A DNA stretch of 57,240 bases from Oscillospiraceae bacterium (GTDB lineage: Bacteria; Bacillota; Clostridia; Oscillospirales; Acutalibacteraceae), in contig SVOK01000010.1 in assembly GCA_015066445.1 (NCBI GenBank), forward strand, positions 1-57,240, read 5' to 3'. The translations under genes were made by a program, and so were the position numbers. Positions 50,978 to 57,240 of this stretch are shown piece by piece (position 1 is the first letter of the stretch; each line of letters starts with the position of its first letter). The notes under the pieces are model-generated. The model was given only the letters and a program-made list of their open reading frames with translations, had not been told where the DNA came from and did not search any database.

Positions 50978-51453
50978 TTAAGGTTACAATTATAGCTTTA
51001 GGAAGATTAAAGGAAAAATATCTTACCGAGGCAGTTAAAGAATATTCTAAAAGGCTATCCCGTTATTGTGTTTTAGATATTTTGGAGTTAGAGCCCGTAA
51101 GGCTTCCGGAAAATCCTTCCCAGTCTGAAATCAATTCTGCATTAGATAAGGAAGCCGAAATGATTATTAAAAAAATCCCTGAGGGGAGCGAGGTTTATAC
51201 TCTTTGTGTTGAGGGCAAGCAAATGAGCAGTCCTCGGTTTGCGGAAAAGGTAAATGCGGCTTCAAATATGGGGCGAAGCCTTACGTTTATAATCGGCAGC
51301 TCCTATGGGCTTTCGGAAAAAGTGAAAAAATTAAGTAATATAAGGCTTTCATTATCTGAAATGACCTTTCCGCATCAGCTTTTCAGGGTGATGCTTTTAG
51401 AGCAGATATACCGAGCCTTTAAGATAAATGAGGGCTCTGCTTATCATAAATAG
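50974..51453 (+). CDS. rlmH: 23S rRNA pseudouridine1915-N3 methyltransferase
   Basis: This 159-residue SPOUT-class enzyme methylates pseudouridine 1915 in helix 69. TTG start overlapping the walJ stop as TTGA. The SAM-binding knot FIIGSSYGLSEKV (about 107-119) and C-terminal MTFPHQLFRVMLLEQIYRAF split around residue 130-150 are diagnostic. walJ-rlmH adjacency is standard in Firmicutes. Confidence 0.95.
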   Translation: MIKVTIIALGRLKEKYLTEAVKEYSKRLSRYCVLDILELEPVRLPENPSQSEINSALDKEAEMIIKKIPEGSEVYTLCVEGKQMSSPRFAEKVNAASNMGRSLTFIIGSSYGLSEKVKKLSNIRLSLSEMTFPHQLFRVMLLEQIYRAFKINEGSAYHK

Positions 51454-51456
51454 ATA

Positions 51457-51499
51457 AAAGAGATGACTATTCAATTTTTAAATAGTCATCTCTTTCTAT
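51457..51499. terminator. Bidirectional intrinsic terminator
   Basis: AAAGAGATGACTATT (51457-51471) and AATAGTCATCTCTTT (51481-51495). It ends rlmH and covers the 3' end of the opposite lipoprotein gene. Confidence 0.85.
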
Positions 51500-51904
51500 T
51501 TTTTTAATAAGTTCTACCGAAATGGTTACTTTCCATTTTGCTTCGTTACCTTTATATCTTCCGTTATTTTCTCTAATAGTTAAAAATGTAGTCTTTGTTT
51601 CAGCGTTTTTTAAATTGATAGTTATCTCCTTTGAAGATACATCAGAATATTTATCTTTTTCTCTAATAGTTATGACTATGGTTTTTGTAGCAGTTACATC
51701 AAGCGGTAATATTATTTGCTCATTATTTGAGATGCTTTTATCATCCATCTTAAATGTTTCTTCCCATTCATTACCTACAGATTGATTGTATATACATTCT
51801 GTGAAAATATTTATATTGTAGATAGCGTGTGTATAATCCTTTTTACAAGAACATAAGGATAATGATAATACGAATGAGCAAAACAAGCAAATTAATTGTT
51901 TCAT
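51467..51904 (-). CDS. Small lipoprotein of unknown function
   Basis: The protein has 145 residues from the ATG at 51904 (GGAGGT upstream). The N-terminal signal ends with LSLCSCKKD, a plausible lipobox, so it is probably anchored outside the membrane. The mature part alternates Ile/Thr/Lys and looks beta-rich (TKTIVITIREKDKY, KTTFLTIREN). No family is recognised. It lies directly downstream of the sRNA candidate terminator on the same strand. Confidence 0.7.
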   Translation of the reverse strand: MKQLICLFCSFVLSLSLCSCKKDYTHAIYNINIFTECIYNQSVGNEWEETFKMDDKSISNNEQIILPLDVTATKTIVITIREKDKYSDVSSKEITINLKNAETKTTFLTIRENNGRYKGNEAKWKVTISVELIKKIERDDYLKIE

Positions 51905-51915
51905 AAATACCTCCA

Positions 51916-51945
51916 AATAAAAAAGCACGCCCCGAAGAGCGTGCC
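51916..51945 (-). terminator. Terminator of the small RNA candidate
   Basis: GCACGC (51925-51930) and GCGTGC (51939-51944); on the minus strand the stem is followed by six T. Confidence 0.85.
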
Positions 51946-52059
51946 GAAAAAGTGCTTTCCTCGGTCGTTGCTACACGAATTTCTCTATGCGGAAATAAGA
52001 GGAAACACCTTTTACCAAGGTATTTTCTCCGCATAGATCTTATTGAATTCGTGTAGCGC
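51916..52059 (-). ncRNA. Candidate structured small RNA, about 144 nt
   Basis: On the minus strand a consensus-like promoter (52064-52092) is followed about 5 bp later by a perfect 12-bp stem, GCTACACGAATT with its inverse (52046-52057 and 51970-51981). A 9-bp inner stem (52028-52036 with 51985-51993) and an apical ACCTT/AAGGT hairpin follow, with an asymmetric internal loop. After the rod come about 24 nt and a clear intrinsic terminator (GGCACGC stem, T-run). No coding frame. The rod with internal loop recalls 6S RNA, but I cannot match it to that family. Confidence 0.6.
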
Positions 52060-52063
52060 ATAT

Positions 52064-52092
52064 ATTTTATCATATCTAAATGAAAATGTAAA
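52064..52092 (-). promoter_or_regulatory. Promoter of the small RNA candidate
   Basis: On the minus strand, TTTACA (52087-52092), 17-bp spacer, TAAAAT (52064-52069). Confidence 0.65.
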
Positions 52093-52220
52093 GTTTCATT
52101 TTGTAGCTATTAATGTTAATAAATAAGTTTAATTTTTTTTAAACTGTATGTTTTACTTGTATTTAAGCCAATAATGTTATATAATAAATTGATTAAGTAT
52201 ATATAAAGGGAGTGTTATGT

Positions 52221-52910
52221 TTGCTTAGAAGCTTGCTTTCGGGCAATATGTCTTTTGAAGGGGTTATTATTTATATTCTTTCCACCCTTGCGGTTATATT
52301 TTTAACACTACCTGTGCACGAATTTGCACACGGCTTTGCGGCAGTGAAATTGGGGGATAATACTCCCCGTTGGCAGGGAAGGCTTACCCTTAATCCGTTT
52401 GCTCATATAGATTATTTCGGCGCACTGTGTATTCTACTTTTTGGCTTTGGTTGGGCAAAGCCTGTGCAGGTTAATGCACGTAATTTCAGAAAACCCAAGC
52501 GAGATATGGCAATAACGGCTTTTGCAGGACCTTTTTCAAATGTTATAGTTGCTTTTATAAGCTTACTTATTTTAAATGTTTTCTGGGTTATAGCTTTAAA
52601 AACAGAGATTGCGTTTATTATTCATATAATGTCTTTCTTTTATTATATCGCTGATATAAATGTCAGACTTGCGGTATTTAATTTAATCCCTGTACCTCCG
52701 CTTGACGGTTCAAAAATTTTAGCCTCTTTTTTGCCTGACAGGTATTATTATACCCTGATGCGTTATGAGAGATATATTTATTTTTTACTTTTAATTTTGT
52801 TGATGTCGGGCGGTTTAGATATACCGTTATATTATCTTTCAAACGGTTTGATGAGCGGTTTAAATATCATAACAGAGTTACCCTTTAAATTAACAGGACT
52901 TTTAAGGTGA
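52221..52910 (+). CDS. Site-2 protease family (M50) membrane protein
   Basis: The protein has about 229 residues from the TTG at 52221, chosen because AAGGGAG lies eight bases upstream; GTG at 52212 overlaps that ribosome binding site. HEFAH (zinc HExxH, about residues 33-37) lies in the first membrane helix after the anchor, and NLIPVPPLDGSK (about 153-164) supplies the third ligand Asp. Five or so membrane segments. Short S2P proteases of this type lie beside scpA in many Firmicutes; substrate unknown. Confidence 0.9.
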   Translation: MLRSLLSGNMSFEGVIIYILSTLAVIFLTLPVHEFAHGFAAVKLGDNTPRWQGRLTLNPFAHIDYFGALCILLFGFGWAKPVQVNARNFRKPKRDMAITAFAGPFSNVIVAFISLLILNVFWVIALKTEIAFIIHIMSFFYYIADINVRLAVFNLIPVPPLDGSKILASFLPDRYYYTLMRYERYIYFLLLILLMSGGLDIPLYYLSNGLMSGLNIITELPFKLTGLLR

Positions 52911-52914
52911 ATAA

Positions 52915-53631
52915 ATGGAAAATACATTAAGTTATAAAATTGAAGGCTTTGAAGGGCCGCTTGACCTGCTTTTGCAGCTTATAGCCCGAAACAAGCTTAA
53001 TATTTACGATATTCCGTTAACCGAGCTTATTGACCAATACTTAGAGCAGATAAAGCTTTTCGAACAGGAAGAAATGGAAATAAGCAGTGAGTTTCTTGAA
53101 ATGGCTTCAAGATTGATTTATATTAAAACTGTAAGTCTTCTTCCTAAGCACGATGAAATAGTAAAGCTTAAAGAGGAGCTTACGGGCGAGCTACTCGAAT
53201 ATATGGTTTGTCAGCAAATAGCAAAGCAGTTTTCTACCATGCAAGACGGCTTTAATAAATTTGTCAGAAAGCCAGCCGATATAGAGTTCCCGAAAACCTA
53301 TGAATTAGTACATACAAGTGATGTGCTTTATCTGTCCTACCTTTCGGCTGTGGGCAGAGGTAAAAGACGCTTGCCACCGTCAACTGCTCCGTTTACTAAG
53401 ATAGTAGCAAAGAAAATAGTTTCGGTATCCACAAAAATAGTTTTTGTAATCCGCAAGCTTTTCGGGGGCAAGAAAAAGCTTTCTGCACTTTATAAAACTG
53501 CCGAAAGCCGTTCGGAATTAGTTGCAACCTTTTTGGCTGTGTTAGAGCTTTGCAAGGCTAACCGAGTTAAAATTGATGGTGAAAACGAAAATCAAGAAAT
53601 TACATTGATTAAGGGGCATAATAAAAAATGA
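52915..53631 (+). CDS. scpA: Segregation and condensation protein A
   Basis: This 238-residue kleisin joins the SMC heads. The N-terminal motif FEGPLDLLLQLI (about 9-20) and DIPLTELIDQYL are typical, as is the C-terminal winged-helix segment ELVATFLAVLELCK (about 201-214). Residues about 145-190 form a basic linker. It overlaps scpB by 4 bp. Confidence 0.95.
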   Translation: MENTLSYKIEGFEGPLDLLLQLIARNKLNIYDIPLTELIDQYLEQIKLFEQEEMEISSEFLEMASRLIYIKTVSLLPKHDEIVKLKEELTGELLEYMVCQQIAKQFSTMQDGFNKFVRKPADIEFPKTYELVHTSDVLYLSYLSAVGRGKRRLPPSTAPFTKIVAKKIVSVSTKIVFVIRKLFGGKKKLSALYKTAESRSELVATFLAVLELCKANRVKIDGENENQEITLIKGHNKK

Positions 53632-54209
53632 AAACAGAAGAATTAATTTCTGCCTTTGAAGCTGTACTATTCGCAGGCGGCGAGCCGCTTAGTATCGACC
53701 GTTTTGCTCAGGTTTTTGAAATCGAGCCTGAGGAGGTTGTAAAGGTTTTGGAAGCCTTGGAGCAACGTCTTAAAAAGAATAAAAGCGGTTTGGAGCTTGT
53801 GAGAATGGAAAACACCTATCAGCTTGCTACCAAAACTGAATATGCCGATTATATTAAAAAGGCGTTTGATATTAAACGCCGCACGCCATTATCTCCTGCA
53901 GCACTTGAGGTTTTGGCAGTGGTTGCTTATAACCAGCCTGTTACAAAATCTTTTATAGAGCAGGTGCGTGGTGTTGACTGTTCGGGTGTTGTTACAACAC
54001 TTATAGAAAAGGGACTCGTTGAGGAGCGGGGTAGACTTGAGCTGCCAGGTAAGCCACTTCTTTACGGCACAACTAAAAACTTTTTAAGATGCTTTAGTCT
54101 TAATGATTTGACCGAGCTGCCACCCTTGCCTAAAACAGAGAATGATATGAGCGATGTGGGCGAGCAATTGGAAATTGCAGATGATACCGAGGAAGAACAG
54201 GTAGGTTGA
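53628..54209 (+). CDS. scpB: Segregation and condensation protein B
   Basis: This 193-residue protein has two winged-helix domains; AALEVLAVVAYNQPVT and RGVDCSGVVTTLIEKGLVEE are diagnostic of ScpB. Together with ScpA and SMC (not in the window) it condenses and segregates the chromosome. Confidence 0.95.
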   Translation: MKTEELISAFEAVLFAGGEPLSIDRFAQVFEIEPEEVVKVLEALEQRLKKNKSGLELVRMENTYQLATKTEYADYIKKAFDIKRRTPLSPAALEVLAVVAYNQPVTKSFIEQVRGVDCSGVVTTLIEKGLVEERGRLELPGKPLLYGTTKNFLRCFSLNDLTELPPLPKTENDMSDVGEQLEIADDTEEEQVG

Positions 54210-54283
54210 TTTTAAGGTAATATGTAAATTTTCTAAAAAATAACATATATTAAAAATATATTATACAGTAAGGAATGAAGACA

Positions 54284-54661
54284 ATGAGTGAAAGCAAAAT
54301 AAAGGGTATTCTTGATACCACAATGGAAAAATTAAAGGGTATGGTGGACGCTGATATTATTACAGGAACTCCTACAGTTGTTGGAGATATTACCCTTATC
54401 CCTGTTTCAAGAGTTTCTTTTGGTCTTGCAACAGGTGGAAGCGATTTCCCGAGTAAGACAGGCGCCGAGCTTTTCGGCGGCGGCGGTGGAGCAGGCGTTA
54501 GCGTTGTTCCTGTGGCATTTATTGTGATTTCTGGTGACAATGTTAAAATGATGCCGATTTACAACGATTTAACTACCGTTGAAAAGGCAATTTCAATGAC
54601 TCCTGAAATAATTGAAAAGGCAAAAGAGCTTTTCCCCAAAAAAGAGAAAAAGGAAAATTAA
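54284..54661 (+). CDS. ytfJ: GerW/YtfJ family sporulation protein
   Basis: The protein has 125 residues from the ATG at 54284; the ATG at 54275 directly abuts AAGGA and is unlikely. The YtfJ pattern is clear: GTPTVVGDITLIPVSRVSFG (about 28-47), a GGSDFP segment and a glycine-rich FGGGGGAGVSVVPVAF. YtfJ/GerW is a spore protein needed for lysozyme-type germination in Bacillus. Neighbour of the dacF-type gene. Confidence 0.92.
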   Translation: MSESKIKGILDTTMEKLKGMVDADIITGTPTVVGDITLIPVSRVSFGLATGGSDFPSKTGAELFGGGGGAGVSVVPVAFIVISGDNVKMMPIYNDLTTVEKAISMTPEIIEKAKELFPKKEKKEN

Positions 54662-54709
54662 GTAATACTTTGAGCCTTACCTTAATAAAATTAAGGTGAG
54701 GTGGTGGAT

Positions 54710-55834
54710 TTGAAAAGGGTATTACTGATTATTTTGGTTTTAATAACGGCGGTTTCGCCGATTAATGCTTCGGCGGTTTCCGCATCTGCCAAGGCGGCTA
54801 TCCTTATAAACGGGGATACGGGTGAAGTAATATACGAGCAAAATGCCGATGAGCGTTTGCCAATGGCGAGCACCACTAAAATTATGACCGCTTTGCTTCT
54901 TTGTGAAAATGGAGATTTCGAGCGTGAGATTACTGTCAGTGAAGAAATGCTCAGAGTTGAAGGTTCATCAATGGGGCTGTTGGCAGGGGATAAGGTTACT
55001 TTGCACGACCTGCTTTATGGGCTTTTATTGGCTTCGGGTAACGATGCGGCAAATGTGGTGGCGTATGTGTTGGGCGGTACGGTTGACGGTTTTGTCAAAA
55101 TGATGAATGACAGGGCTAAGCAATTGGGACTTGAAAACACCAATTTCGTAACCCCCTCGGGTCTTGATGCCGAGGAGCATTACACAACCGCAAGAGATTT
55201 GGCGCTTTTAGCTCGTGTTGCTATGCAGAATGAGGATTTTTATAATGCGGCATCGAGCAAATCTGCAACTCTTAATTACGGTAATCCGCCTTACAGAAGA
55301 AGCCTTACTAATCATAACAAGCTGCTTAAGGCTTTTGAGGGAGCTATCGGTGTGAAAACGGGATTTACCAAAAAATCGGGCAGATGCTTGGTTTCTGCCG
55401 CTAAAAGAGACGGTAAATACGTAATAGCAGTAACCTTAAATGACCCTAATGATTGGGAGGACCATAAAGCTCTGCTTGAATACGGACTTTCTGCTATAAA
55501 AACCACCGAAATATCTCCGCCCGAAACTGAATACAGCGTTGAGGTTATAGGCGGTACGGAAAGCAAGCTTAAAGTCAGTGTGGGTTCTTTTACCGCAAGC
55601 TCTTTGAATGAAGAAGATTTCAGCTGTGCTGTTAATTTGCCGAGGTTTGTTTATGCGCCGATAAAAAAAGGCGAAACAATCGGGACTGCGGTGTATAAAA
55701 AAGGTGATACTGTAATCAGCACTGCCGAGCTTTGCGCTGAAAAAGCAATAGAAGTAGCGGCAGGTAAACGAAGCGCAGTGGATAAAATATTAGAAAATTT
55801 GATGTACATATTTAAGAATATATGGGAGAAATAA
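54710..55834 (+). CDS. dacF: D-alanyl-D-alanine carboxypeptidase (DacF-like)
   Basis: The protein has about 374 residues from the TTG at 54710 (GAGGTGG five bases upstream). A signal peptide (1-20) ends at NASA. S-x-x-K in MASTTKIM, S-x-N in LASGNDAANV and K-T-G in VKTGFTKKSGR are all intact, unlike the PBP at 39750. The C-terminal beta domain and an amphipathic terminal helix fit the DacF/PBP5 class that trims pentapeptides in the spore cortex or wall. It lies between ytfJ and the pseudouridine synthase. Confidence 0.92.
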   Translation: MKRVLLIILVLITAVSPINASAVSASAKAAILINGDTGEVIYEQNADERLPMASTTKIMTALLLCENGDFEREITVSEEMLRVEGSSMGLLAGDKVTLHDLLYGLLLASGNDAANVVAYVLGGTVDGFVKMMNDRAKQLGLENTNFVTPSGLDAEEHYTTARDLALLARVAMQNEDFYNAASSKSATLNYGNPPYRRSLTNHNKLLKAFEGAIGVKTGFTKKSGRCLVSAAKRDGKYVIAVTLNDPNDWEDHKALLEYGLSAIKTTEISPPETEYSVEVIGGTESKLKVSVGSFTASSLNEEDFSCAVNLPRFVYAPIKKGETIGTAVYKKGDTVISTAELCAEKAIEVAAGKRSAVDKILENLMYIFKNIWEK

Positions 55835-56578
55835 ATGAAGGATAATAAAATAAGACTTCAAAAGCATTTGTCTGAATGTGGGGTAGCTTCCCGCAGAAAG
55901 GCAGAGGAATTAATTGAACAGGGCAAGGTGCGTGTAAACGGCAGAGTTGCCTCTTTGGGAGACAAGGTAGACCCTAAACGGGATAAAGTTACTGTAAGCG
56001 GAAAGACCGTTATTGCCCAAACACAAAAGGTATATATAATGCTTCATAAGCCACGTGGCTTTGTTACTACTATGAAGGACGAAATGGACCGCAAGTGCGT
56101 GACCGATCTGGTTAAAGATGTTGGAGTAAAGGTATTTCCTGTAGGAAGACTTGACCGCAATTCCGAAGGTCTGCTTATAATGACTAATGACGGCGGTTTT
56201 GCCAATGATTTGACCCACCCCTCGGCACACGTTAATAAAACCTACCGTGTTACAGTTAAGGGTGATGTGACTGATGAAAAGCTTTTAAAGCTTCAGGACG
56301 GCATATTGCTTGACGGTGTTAAAACGCTGCCGTGTGATGTTTTTGTGGCCGAGCGTAAGGCTGACAGAACTGTACTTATATTCATTATTCAAGAGGGTAG
56401 AAACCGCCAGATCAGGCGTATGTGCGAGGCAGTGCAGTTAGAGGTTTTGAGACTTAAACGCACTGAAATCGCAGGTGTAAAATTGGGTATGCTCCCTCAG
56501 GGAAAATGGCGTCCTTTAAATGAAAAGGAAATGCGCAGACTTACCAATATCAGTAGTAATACAAAGGAAGTGGAATAA
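55835..56578 (+). CDS. rluB: RluB-type rRNA pseudouridine synthase
   Basis: This 247-residue enzyme has an N-terminal S4 domain (RLQKHLSECGVASRRKAEELI, split around 7-27) and the RsuA/RluB/E/F catalytic loop GRLDRNSEGLLIMTNDG (Asp about 111). RluB modifies U2605-equivalent in 23S rRNA; RluB versus RsuA is inferred from length. Its ATG immediately follows the dacF-type stop. Confidence 0.93.
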   Translation: MKDNKIRLQKHLSECGVASRRKAEELIEQGKVRVNGRVASLGDKVDPKRDKVTVSGKTVIAQTQKVYIMLHKPRGFVTTMKDEMDRKCVTDLVKDVGVKVFPVGRLDRNSEGLLIMTNDGGFANDLTHPSAHVNKTYRVTVKGDVTDEKLLKLQDGILLDGVKTLPCDVFVAERKADRTVLIFIIQEGRNRQIRRMCEAVQLEVLRLKRTEIAGVKLGMLPQGKWRPLNEKEMRRLTNISSNTKEVE

Positions 56579-56952
56579 TGCTGACTTTATCCCCCATGGC
56601 AGAAAAGAAAAAAATTGCTGAGCTTTTTAATGAAAAAGGAATAAGTCTCAGCGAATTTTCGGGCTGTGTCACCGCAAAAAACGGTGATGAGATTTTAGGG
56701 CTTTGCCTTTATGAGTTGACAGATAAAAAAATAACAGTTCAGTATATTGAACCGTTAAATGATATTCCTTTAGCAGATGGAATTTTAAGAAGCACGCTTC
56801 ACGTTGCGGCAGAAAGAAGTGTTATGAATGCCTTTTATGCCGATACTCTGCCCGAGGATTTTCTTAAAAAAATCAGCTTTATTAAAGATGCCGAGCAAAA
56901 ATCTCTCGATATCGACAAGCTTTTTAAAAGCTGCTCAAGTTGCGGAAAATAA
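56578..56952 (+). CDS. Small protein, possibly GNAT-like, of unknown function
   Basis: This 124-residue protein starts at the last base of the upstream stop (TAATG overlap). The central part, EILGLCLYELTDKKITVQYIEP then LADGILRSTLHVAAERSV, has the strand-strand-helix layout of an acetyltransferase core, and the C-terminus has SCSSCGK. Too short for a complete GNAT enzyme; assignment is weak. It is translationally coupled to rluB. Confidence 0.6.
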   Translation: MLTLSPMAEKKKIAELFNEKGISLSEFSGCVTAKNGDEILGLCLYELTDKKITVQYIEPLNDIPLADGILRSTLHVAAERSVMNAFYADTLPEDFLKKISFIKDAEQKSLDIDKLFKSCSSCGK

Positions 56953-56993
56953 AGTTAAAAATAATTTCCTTATTAATTTTTTGGATAGTAATG

Positions 56994-57032
56994 AAAAGAC
57001 CTATGCTTTATTCCAAAGCATAGGTCTTTTTG
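56994..57032 (+). terminator. Intrinsic terminator closing the scpA-rluB run
   Basis: AAAAGACCTATGCTTT (56994-57009) and AAAGCATAGGTCTTTT (57015-57030) form a 16-bp stem with T-run. Confidence 0.9.
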
Positions 57033-57094
57033 GTGGAGTCGATGATGTTAAAGACGAACTATGGTGATTGAATTTACTTTTTGTGTGAAACACC

Positions 57095-57140
57095 TTGACA
57101 AAGACAGACTATCGTGATAGTATAGACTATAGAAATAGTC
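57095..57140 (+). promoter_or_regulatory. Promoter with two BlaI/MecI-type operator palindromes
   Basis: TTGACA (57095-57100), 17-bp spacer, TAGTAT (57118-57123). Two dyads share the ACTAT half-site: ACTATC-GT-GATAGT (57108-57121) overlapping the -10, and GACTAT-AGAA-ATAGTC (57125-57140) over the start site. Fits autorepression by the regulator that follows. Confidence 0.7.
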
Positions 57141-57154
57141 TGCGGAGGTTCGTT

Positions 57155-57240
57155 ATGCAAGAAAAGTTGTTTGAGAGCGAAGCAAAGGTAATGGAGATCA
57201 TTTGGGCCAAGGCCCCCATTTCTGCAAAGGATATCAGTCT
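57155..57240 (+). CDS. BlaI/MecI/CopY family regulator, partial at the right edge
   Basis: The first 28 residues are in the window (ATG 57155, GGAGG at 57144-57148). LFESEAKVMEIIWAKAPIS matches the first helices of the BlaI winged-helix domain (typically L-x-x-x-E-x-x-I-M-x-x-L/I-W). Such repressors control a beta-lactamase or a BlaR1-like metalloprotease sensor, which would lie to the right. Confidence 0.8.
   Translation, partial: MQEKLFESEAKVMEIIWAKAPISAKDIS

Noticed and set aside
51916-52059. SRP RNA or tmRNA identity for the small RNA candidate
   Set aside because: No GGAA-tetraloop helix 8 of SRP RNA and no tRNA-like ends or tag frame of tmRNA could be found.

Overview
The window is a 57 kb piece of a low-to-mid GC Gram-positive chromosome, almost certainly an endospore-forming member of the Clostridia (Oscillospirales/Ruminococcaceae-like). 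Evidence: TTGACA-N17-TATAAT promoters, strong AGGAGG ribosome binding sites, frequent TTG/GTG starts, T-box and lysine riboswitch control, and sporulation genes (spoIID, ytfJ/gerW, dacF-type). Nearly everything is core housekeeping; there is no prophage, CRISPR array or intact transposase. Assignments come from reading motifs by eye, with no database search.

Layout. 1-1500: AT-rich accessory patch with an RHS/YD-repeat relic, two REP-like repeats and two orphan membrane proteins. 1560-7790: a promoter and T-box (specifier read as GCU, Ala) driving an Lrp-type regulator and a class I aminotransferase, then DUF951, prfA, a one-frame Sua5-CoaE fusion and an M18 aminopeptidase. 7800-13540 (minus): birA; khpA, a 280-bp inverted-repeat element, rpsP, ffh and ylxM; then pduL-hemW-histidine phosphatase. 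13760-17600 (mainly plus): an E2-like acyltransferase, rpe, a MecA-like gene, a 41-aa membrane microprotein and a phosphohexomutase. 17770-22970 (minus): a Cys-rich protein, greA, DUF1349, an alpha/beta hydrolase, a hairpin array, tRNA-Tyr and tRNA-Thr with duplicated 3' ends, and spoIID.

23080-26400: a membrane protein, rny with a long structured leader, and a LUD-domain protein. 26440-32020 (minus): AbrB-type regulator, ung, an inverted-repeat element, dapA-lysA under a lysine riboswitch, a small-multidrug-export family protein and a polysaccharide flippase. 32200-37270: lipoprotein, trkA-trkH, DUF6472 and plsC. 37370-37935: a tandem repeat and RNase P RNA (minus). 38020-45680: PRK06851 ATPase, cyclophilin and PBP, metallophosphoesterase, manA, htpG behind a perfect CIRCE element, and an SDR. 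45860-48630: rpmH-rnpA-yidD-yidC-jag. 48840-51450: murA, walJ, rlmH. 51470-52090: a lipoprotein gene and a candidate structured small RNA with its own promoter and terminator. 52220-57240: M50 protease, scpA-scpB, ytfJ, dacF-type PBP, an RluB-type pseudouridine synthase, a small unknown protein and the start of a BlaI/MecI-type regulator with paired operator palindromes.

The least explained signals are non-coding: the sRNA candidate at 51916-52059, the six-hairpin array at 21023-21188, the terminal-inverted-repeat elements at 8917-9196 and 27444-27625, the 69-bp repeat pair beside rnpB, the tRNA 3'-end echoes, and the structured rny leader. Unusual coding features are the Sua5-CoaE fusion, a PBP lacking the Asn of its SxN motif, and an E2-like acyltransferase lacking the HxxxDG catalytic motif.
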